A stretch of 64,000 nt of DNA, taken from the NCBI GenBank assembly GCA_028023455.1, contig JAQFVV010006541.1, forward strand, positions 374,001 through 438,000. The letters are read 5' to 3'. The notes beneath the pieces are model-generated. The model was not told where the DNA came from and did no database searches. It worked only from the letters and a program-made list of their open reading frames with translations. Positions 59,596-64,000 of this stretch are shown piece after piece. Each line of letters opens with the position of its first letter. Position 1 is the stretch's first letter. Source of the stretch: Epiperipatus broadwayi. Taxonomy: Eukaryota > Onychophora > Udeonychophora > Euonychophora > Peripatidae. Made by a program: the position numbers and the translations under genes.

Positions 59596-60480
59596 TGATG
59601 TGATGTATCGTGAATTCTCCTTAAACGAAGTCAAGAATATCTCAGCAATTATGCCCAGATAAACCTGTTAGCTACTTTATTTTCCATTCCCCACTCTAAA
59701 TTTTCCCATATTCTATTCCATCCCATTTCCACAACATAATCTTTGTCAACTTTATAACCTTTATATCTAAATCCCCTTTATCTTTTTCCAAACCCAGCAT
59801 AAAAACCAATAATTCACTTTCTGTATAATCACTTTTTTCATATTTATTCTTCCATAACTTTATTATATGTACCTTTTCTGTTTTCAAGCATTTACATTCA
59901 ATTAACAAATCCAATGCATGTCTTCTAACCCTTTGAACTGTTTCTAAGTAATTTAATATCTCTTTACTAACATATAATGCATCAGTACCACATGTTAACC
60001 TTGCTACTGCAACTCCTTTCCATATAATTCTAACTACATCATATTTATTATATGAAAACATTGTTAATTTCTTTATCAAACCCTTTCTTTTCCTTGCTTC
60101 ATTTATCTTTTTTTTCCCCCATTCATCCAAATAATTTTTCTGATTACTTAAAATAATTCCCAAATAACTATATCTATTCACCACACTTAACTTAATATCT
60201 CCCAACAAAAATTCTACATCTTCTGTTTCCCCAGTATTAACCATCATTATATTTGATTTTCCTTCACTAAATTTAATCCCCATCTCTTTACCCATCCTTA
60301 CACAAACTTCCATATCTTCTCTTTTTTCTGCATACAAAAATATATCATCTGCAAAAAAAGACCTGACAAAATATATACTCCCTTACTACCTATTAACAGC
60401 ATCTCTATCCCTCTTCCTAATCTTTCTATTGCTCTTTCCATTTCACTCAAATACAACACAAACAAAATAGGTGACATAGT
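59596..60480 (-). mobile_element. CR1/L2-like LINE 3' part, second copy
   Basis: Minus strand: PILFVLYLSEMERAIERLGR, the F-A-D-D box near 60,345-60,356, then after a frame change EKREDMEVCVRMGKEMGIKF, GDIKLSVVNRYSYLGIILSN, NYLDEWGKKKINEARKRK, LDLLIECKCLKTEKVHIIKL and SDYTESELLVFMLGLEKDKG. The 3' end has ATACATCACATCACATCACA, the same pentamer-type tail as the 42.3-47.3 kb copy. One frameshift near 60,340 splits the RT, otherwise 213 codons are open, so it is younger than the other copy. It stops at a family A element at 60,480. Confidence 0.85.
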
Positions 60481-60945
60481 AGCAAACTTCCCATACAGTA
60501 GTACCCACCTAGTGGAAACCTTAATAATCAATGGATGCAAGAACGGTTGGGCATAAAAACCCATTTAGTGTCAACTCATGCAATATCCCTAGATTAGTTT
60601 ATAGTTTATGGCTTTCATCAATGAGGAGTTTTGGATCTGAGAACACTGTACCTAGATCTAAGGTTCTAATGCAAATCTCCAGCAGTCACTTTTTATCTAT
60701 TTAGGTAACTCTATAGCTAGGAGTCCAAGATGAAAACACATTAATGTTTTGAATCCAAGCTCATTCATCAGATGCAATGCTCCTCACTGTTAAAATTCAC
60801 AGACTAGAAACTAGTCTGAGGATATTGGTTGAGTAGGCACTAAATGGGGATTTTACACACAAACTTTCCTGCATCCATTGATTACTATTGCCTTCTATTA
60901 ACAGCTTGTTCAAGCATATGAAATGGTAATCATGTGACATTTTGT
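60480..60945. mobile_element. Foldback family A abutting the LINE
   Basis: Starts near ACTTCCCATACAGTAGTACC, contains AATCAATGGATGCAAGAACG, a central TTTTGGATCTGAGAACACTG and an inverse arm (CAGACTAGAAACTAGTCTGA and TGCATCCATTGATTACT). It ends at ATGGTAATCATGTGACAT, the leader in reverse. This is the longest version of the inverted arms (about 150 bp). No LINE sequence is recognisable beyond it. Confidence 0.8.
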
Positions 60946-61264
60946 TGTTTCTACTTTATTCTCTATAATTTATTGAATGCAAAATCAATATGTTATATAT
61001 CGTACAAAAGAAACAAGTATAAAATATAAGCTAATACATGTGTAAAAAAAATGATAATCAAGCAAGATGAATATGTTATATACATTAATGAATTCATAAG
61101 GACATATAGATTAATACAAATAGAATAAGGGATAAAATAAATGTATGATAATAACTGTGATATCTGGTACCATTGTCTAATGTTTAAACTAAGCAGTCCG
61201 TCAATAACGGTGTGTATTTACCCAAACTGCCTGACAAATGATTCAGTTCACCAGACTGTTGCAT

Positions 61265-61700
61265 TCATTGAATGATCTTAATGAGATTCCATATTTCATA
61301 AAATCTTGAGTTGGGAGTTAGCAGTTTGTCATGATTCTTCATTTTTTGTGGTTTCCTAATGGTAAAAGCCTCTTCATTGAAAGCATTGATGTTGAATATT
61401 TTTCTGCACCTTACAGTCCAAATTGCATAGTTTATGAATAATGACAATCTGATTGTGGCAATTGATCTTGTTCTTATGCTGTCATTGAGTGATATGACTA
61501 AGTAATAGTCAACATTGAGGTTCTTGGCAATTGTACTTCTTGTGATCCAGAGACCAGGGCATGAGTGTATCAGATGTTCAAATGTTTCTTCATGCCTATG
61601 ACAGAGAGGACAAATAAGATCAATTTTAACAATGTCTCTCTTATATGCAAGAAACCAGTTGATACTCACTGAATTGACTACTTTACATTTATAAGCTTAA
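61265..61700 (-). pseudogene. LINE RT zinc-binding C-terminal domain, orphan
   Basis: An open minus-strand stretch of about 145 codons reads INWFLAYKRDIVKIDLICPL, CHRHEETFEHLIHSCPGLWI and SLFINYAIWTVRCRKIF. CPLC-x6-EHLIHSC is the C-C-H-C zinc-binding motif (zf-RVT) found after the RT of several LINE clades. There is no ATG start (only GTG at 61,669, with a stop just upstream), and the RT core is not visible at higher coordinates. It is a remnant or, less likely, an exapted exon. Confidence 0.65.
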
Positions 61701-62350
61701 ATTATTAAAATTATTAAATTGTGGGTGCAGTTGTTTGCTTTTTTATTACATTTAATGAACAAACCCATGATTGTATATTCTTTTCAATATATTTTCTAAT
61801 CCTTACTATATAAGTATAATCTAAAGCAAATTTAATAATTTCAAAATAGACTATAAAATGACTGCAATCAAATATAATGATAAACAATCAGTGAGGTTAT
61901 GTTTTAAGTATCAACATTTAATAGTTAAGGTTTTGTGTAATATTGGTGGCAGTCATTACAAAAATTGCATCACTTTGAATAAACTATGGATAGATGAAAT
62001 GTTTTTCTTCTGGTCATAGGATTAGATAGCTAAACAATACTATATGATGAACTGTCATTTTAAACCACATCTACAATCCATAGCTAAATTTACTATCTAC
62101 CTGCGTTCTATTGCCAACATTTCTCAGCTCATGTAAAAAGATTCATAAGAAAAAAACTTATCTTCAGACATGTTTTAGTTCATTTCTCAAATCATAATAT
62201 TTTACGAACCATCAAAGATTACATTAATTATAATAGATTTTTTACAAACTTGTTAATCTTTAAACATTTATTTACTATTTTAACTGTATATTGTTGCTTG
62301 TAAGTGTTTAATTTTGGGTAAAGAATTATAAAAGATTTTATGCTTTCTAA
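61701..62350. other. No gene seen
   Basis: AT-rich. Any continuation of the LINE fragment upstream on the minus strand is unrecognisable. Confidence 0.5.
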
Positions 62351-62364
62351 AGTGGATTATTTTT

Positions 62365-62420
62365 AAGCCAATAAACATCACATAATCAATATGTATAGTG
62401 AATTTTGCCTGTTTAAATAG
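62365..62420. mobile_element. Minimal 56 bp family A derivative
   Basis: CCAATAAACATCACATAATC (leader terminus) is joined almost directly to AATTTTGCCTGTTTAAATAG (opposite terminus). It is flanked by AGTGGATTATTTTT (62,351-62,364) and AGTGGATTATGTTT (62,421-62,434). The whole interior and both long arms are gone. Confidence 0.8.
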
Positions 62421-62511
62421 AGTGGATTATGTTTGTTTGTTAAGAGCAATCTATTGTTGATTTCTAAACTTATTATTGATTTTTCCTTTTGTAGTTTATG
62501 GAAATACTGCT

Positions 62512-62531
62512 ACTAGTAGTAGTAGTAGTAT
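62512..62531. repeat. (AGT)n microsatellite
   Basis: Six to seven AGT/TAG units. Confidence 0.85.
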
Positions 62532-62699
62532 TACTATTGTTGCTATTACTTGTGTAATTATGATAATGCTGAAGGTTTGCCACATAGATTTTTCAGGATT
62601 GTGAAACTTATATATAATATTAAATGTAAAAATACAAAAGACATGCATGAAAAATAATAGACTGAAAATCCTAAGTTCAAATCCCTCTATTTACTATAA

Positions 62700-62815
62700 T
62701 ATATAGGTGGTTTGAACTCAGACTTTCACATGACTCTCAAATATCCATGGTATCTCAAACTGCTGACAGCCTTGATCACATAAATGTTGAAAAGATATAT
62801 ATTCACCAATATATG
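62700..62815. mobile_element. Family B fragment
   Basis: Degraded arm (ACTCAGACTTTCACATGAC) and core (GTTGAAAAGATATATATTCA). The right part is missing. Confidence 0.6.
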
Positions 62816-63729
62816 TATTTCTATTTATTATAGAAAACATTCAGTATACTGAATGAATAGGTTAATCTATCATTTAATTATTAGATGAATAAACAAAATA
62901 CAAAGGAGGAAAAAAAATTAATACTATAAGTCAATATTAGAAAAATAAAATGTTAAAGTTTTTAATTCATCTGTTAACACAAATATCTTCTGGGTGTCAA
63001 ACTTTTGTATATTCTATTATCTATATATACCTTTATATTTAAAAAGAACTTGAAATTGAAATAAGAAAGGACTTGGATTTAAAATAAAATATTATATGTG
63101 AAATAAAAACAATAAATAAATGAAATATAAATAAAAGATGGCATTTATTACACTTATTTTTCTCTTATAAATATTATTAGTAACAGCAATCAAATAATTT
63201 CCTGCTCAGGAGTTCATAAGACAATCAAACACAGAATGTCAGAACTAAAACATGGTCCAGGAACCTTCACCTTCAGAATCTACCATTCCACTTCTGCACC
63301 AAACTCTGAAGGACATGCCTATTAAATAATTGTTAATGTGATTATCTAGTTTATTATCTGAAATATGTCGCTGCTTATAAATAAATTGTGATTTATATTA
63401 AATCCAAATGAATTCACAGTTGAGATTAAACATTAGAGAATTGCTTTATAATATTTTCTAAAATAAAATCATCCTCCTTTTAAGCTCTGATGCTTAATTT
63501 GGTTTTTTAATTCTTACTATTAGTCTTATGTTTTACTTTGTTGTTAGTAAAAATAATTTATTGTGATTGTGACCATGAAGACTGAAATCATATCATTGTT
63601 CCACCATTGCGGAATTTAGCAATCGTAGACAATTTAAATAAAGAAAGCTTCTGTATCTTTCAGATAATTTGAAAACATTCTTGTAACTATGGATTCACTC
63701 CAAAATAAAATTTAATATTAATACCTTGT
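62816..63729. other. AT-rich stretch, no gene seen
   Basis: No recognisable feature. CACTTCTGCACCAAACTCTG near 63,290 faintly resembles GTTACTGCACCCAATCACGC near 7,119. Confidence 0.5.
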
Positions 63730-63880
63730 TGCTTCATGGATTAAGATATAAAAGCACACTATCCACATTTCATATTATCTCTCATGAATCAGATATGCCT
63801 TAAGATGTGTGTGGTTAATAACTAAATTACATAAGTATGTAGCAGTTATGCTGATTCAGAGCTGGTCCTGCAGTAAGCTT
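63730..63880. repeat. Family E fragment
   Basis: Contains CACATTTCATATTATCTCTC and GTGGTTAATAACTAAATTAC, matching the right part of 1950-2370. The rest of the repeat is absent. Confidence 0.4.
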
Positions 63881-64000
63881 GGAAAACCAATTGCGTTTGC
63901 ACTGTATACATATGTGACAATTGATTACCAAAACAAACAGTGAAGAAATTGCCAGAAAATTATTTGAAAAATAAAAACTCATGATCAAATGAATATAAAA

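Overview
The window looks like non-coding, repeat-dominated chromosomal DNA from an invertebrate animal. It is very AT-rich, strongly CpG-poor over most of its length, and has no intact multi-exon host gene that I can recognise. Nearly everything identifiable is mobile: tRNA-derived SINEs with A-rich tails and 12-17 bp target duplications, RTE-clade LINEs with TGATGA-type tails, a CR1/L2-like LINE with an esterase ORF1, Penelope-like elements (PLEs) with GIY-YIG endonuclease, hAT DNA transposons, a broken LTR element, and several foldback families. I cannot assign a phylum; an AT-rich arthropod, mollusc or cnidarian would all fit.

Layout. 1-11.7 kb: five tRNA SINEs plus a divergent relative, three copies of foldback family B, one of foldback family A, and a decayed LINE C-terminus. 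12.9-26 kb: RTE fragments on both strands, a (TAGA)n array, and palindromes at 14.4, 18.3 and 22.2 kb. 27-27.9 kb: a head-to-head pair of family B copies. 30.9-34.7 kb: one long dead RTE element carrying nested family A and SINE insertions. 35-36.1 kb: an internally deleted hAT transposon. 39.4-41.0 kb: a CpG-rich 1.6 kb segment bounded by perfect 10 bp inverted repeats and containing a promoter-like cluster (CCAAT, CRE, TATA) and a small ORF ending at a consensus splice donor. 41.2-41.7 kb: an LTR/primer-binding-site palindrome. 42.3-47.3 kb: the CR1/L2-like LINE. 47.3-49.9 kb: two PLE copies in inverted orientation, each carrying a different later insertion. 51-57 kb: a large decayed palindrome, a PLE reverse transcriptase, family B, a SPIN-like hAT MITE and a foldback with a tRNA-like centre. 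58.06-58.87 kb: an intronless, broken copy of the mitochondrial protein C1QBP/p32, the only recognisable host protein. 59.6-62 kb: a second CR1/L2-like LINE and a LINE zinc-knuckle fragment.

The parts do not cooperate as a pathway; they are layers of insertion. Nested target duplications give relative ages: LINE and PLE bodies are oldest, then foldback family A and hAT insertions, then tRNA SINEs. The best candidates for something undescribed are the CpG-rich 39,381-40,980 segment, and two sequence-unrelated foldback families (A and B) that share one architecture: one terminus carries an extra leader, arms are inverted, and target duplications are mostly about 11-14 bp, with one 8 bp case.
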